From NCBI GenBank assembly GCA_943329105.2, contig CALQCP020000120.1, positions 1 through 7,060 of the forward strand: 7,060 nt of DNA, given 5' to 3'. Shown here in pieces: positions 6,035-7,060 of the stretch. The stretch comes from Chitinophaga pinensis (GTDB lineage: Bacteria > Planctomycetota > Phycisphaerae > Phycisphaerales > SM1A02). Positions within the stretch are counted from its first letter, which is position 1; each line of letters starts with the position of its first letter. A program made the translations under genes and the position numbers. The notes under the pieces were generated by a model. That model saw only the letters and a list, made by a program, of their open reading frames with translations, did not search any database and had not been told where the DNA came from.

Positions 6035-7060
6035 CGTGCGGCTCCCTTGTGGTTACCGATTGGTTTCCCATCAATCGACTGCACTTCGATAACGGTGTCT
6101 CCCATCAGATCCACAATGCGCGCAAGGTCAGTATCGATGGACGCGCCGTCCGCTGCACTCAGCCCAGTGAGTAGATGTGAGGCATCAAAGCGTGGCCCGC
6201 GTGCTGACAGCACCGCGTCAAAGTCAACCCATTTACCGTCAATCATTGCTTGGGTCCACATGTGCCATCCGTAGGAATTACGAATGGCGCCGGACTCGGC
6301 AACGTAGAGAAGCCCCGAGGCCACGCGCGCGGGGATTCCTTGCGTTCGCAAGAGAGCGCACAGCAGCACCGCGTGCTCAGTGCAGTCACCCGAGCGAGAT
6401 TTCAATGCCTCGCTCGCTGTAGCAAATCCACTGGCAAGATTCTTGTTGGTGATGTAACGATTGACCGCTGCTCGCAACGCTTCGGCACGCGCAAGCGGAA
6501 GCGGCGCGCATCCCTCCAGCGACTTCTGGGCGAGGCCGCGAATGGCAGGGTCATCGCTATCGGCCATGACACTTGCGCGAGTGAATCGAGCGTCGGAAGC
6601 GTCGGCCACGGGCGCCATGGAACTGGAATCGGCGTCAATCGAGAGTCGCGCGGCGCCGGCAGCAATGCGCACAAAGACCTGTGCCCCCGCGCTGGGAAGA
6701 TCAGCGAGCACGCTGTCTTTGGCAGTCACCAGCAATTCGGCACGTCGCGATTCGCTGAGGGCACGCGCGTTGCTGGTAAGCGGGATGAATGTTCGTGCCA
6801 TGATCTCGACCGGCGCGGCGGCCGCGGTAGCGATGGCGCGTGTCGTGAGCCGTGACTCCAAGATTCCAACGCCAAGGTCGGTTCGGCTTTGCACCAGTAC
6901 GCCATCCAATGACATGAACTCCGATGACGGACGTTCGATCAGTGAAGTCTTGGTGCTCCACTCCGTCAGACGTACGGTACGACCATCGACTTCGGTATCC
7001 GCAGTTCCCTTGCGGACGCTTTCCACCTGCACCGCATCCGGACCGCTCTCTGGGTCCAGC
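6031..7060 (-). CDS. Transglutaminase-like domain protein, 5'-truncated by the window edge
   Basis: The minus-strand frame is open from the window end to the TGA at 6033-6031, giving at least 342 residues. The GTG at 7032 sits inside continuous coding sequence (the residues before it read LDPESGPDA), so I take the true start to lie beyond 7060. The C-terminal part is a transglutaminase-like (papain-fold) domain with a full Cys-His-Asp triad: Cys in SGDCTEHAVLL (codon 6384-6382, fragment residue 226), His in YGWHMWTQ (codon 6264-6262, residue 266) and Asp in KWVDFDAV (second Asp, codon 6219-6217, residue 281). About 200 residues before it look beta-rich (DGRTVRLTEW, VEIMARTFIPL, AQVFVRIAAG), followed by a helix around the ALRAAVNRYI segment, and contain no recognised motif. 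Such proteins act as peptidases or amide-bond enzymes, often in the envelope. The N-terminus that would show a signal peptide is outside the window. It is followed by nnrD with an ATGA overlap. Confidence 0.88.
   Translation of the reverse strand, partial: LDPESGPDAVQVESVRKGTADTEVDGRTVRLTEWSTKTSLIERPSSEFMSLDGVLVQSRTDLGVGILESRLTTRAIATAAAAPVEIMARTFIPLTSNARALSESRRAELLVTAKDSVLADLPSAGAQVFVRIAAGAARLSIDADSSSMAPVADASDARFTRASVMADSDDPAIRGLAQKSLEGCAPLPLARAEALRAAVNRYITNKNLASGFATASEALKSRSGDCTEHAVLLCALLRTQGIPARVASGLLYVAESGAIRNSYGWHMWTQAMIDGKWVDFDAVLSARGPRFDASHLLTGLSAADGASIDTDLARIVDLMGDTVIEVQSIDGKPIGNHKGAAR
6042..6048 (-). promoter_or_regulatory. Strong ribosome binding site of nnrD
   Basis: On the minus strand AAGGGAG lies 7 bases before the nnrD ATG (6034-6032), within the 3' end of the preceding gene. 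It is the best Shine-Dalgarno match in the right-hand block and fixes the nnrD start in the ATGA overlap. Confidence 0.65.

Noticed and set aside
7030..7032. GTG as the start of the transglutaminase-like gene
   Set aside because: The frame stays open to the window end, and the first residues after the GTG look like the interior of a domain, not a leader. The gene is treated as truncated, though a start here cannot be formally excluded.
1..7060. CRISPR array, tRNA/rRNA gene, insertion sequence, phage or defence system
   Set aside because: No regularly spaced direct repeats, no transposase or integrase motifs, no terminal inverted repeats and no structural-RNA consensus were seen. Coding sequence of seven ordinary-looking genes covers almost every base.

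Overview
The window is a compact, gene-dense piece of a bacterial chromosome carrying seven protein-coding genes in two convergent blocks. There are no RNA genes, mobile elements, CRISPR arrays or intergenic gaps longer than about 13 bases. By eye the sequence is moderately GC-rich with uniform codon use. A family 2 glycosyltransferase next to a BshC-like protein of the 'TGHQ...HPG / FVHGTGG' type, plus a YhaM-type HD protein, a stand-alone NAD(P)H-hydrate dehydratase and a transglutaminase-like protein, recalls Planctomycetota (possibly Phycisphaerae). That placement rests on remembered family resemblance, not on a search.

Left block, plus strand, 1-4088: (1) the 3' part of a large unrecognised protein, cut by the window start, with a possible DcrB/PsbP-like segment; (2) a small exported, possibly lipid-anchored protein of unknown function; (3) a soluble family 2 glycosyltransferase; (4) a BshC-like protein of unknown function. 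Genes 1/2 overlap by ATGA and 3/4 by GTGA. Genes 2/3 are separated by 13 bases holding a clear Shine-Dalgarno sequence. The layout is that of one operon.

Right block, minus strand, 7060-4065: (7) a transglutaminase-like cysteine-peptidase-fold protein cut by the window end, (6) the ADP/ATP-dependent NAD(P)H-hydrate dehydratase NnrD, (5) a YhaM-family 3'-5' exoribonuclease (OB fold plus HD domain). Both junctions are 4-base ATGA overlaps, so this also looks like one transcript. Its promoter lies outside the window.

The two blocks meet tail to tail with a 24-bp overlap of coding sequence, in which each TGA stop is the reverse complement of an in-register serine TCA codon of the opposing gene. 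A small perfect hairpin spans one of these stops. The most interesting lead is the coupled glycosyltransferase and BshC-like pair: BshC homologues add cysteine to a sugar-linked precursor in bacillithiol synthesis, so the pair could belong to an uncharacterised sugar-conjugate pathway. This is a hypothesis only. The other genes look like housekeeping or envelope functions.
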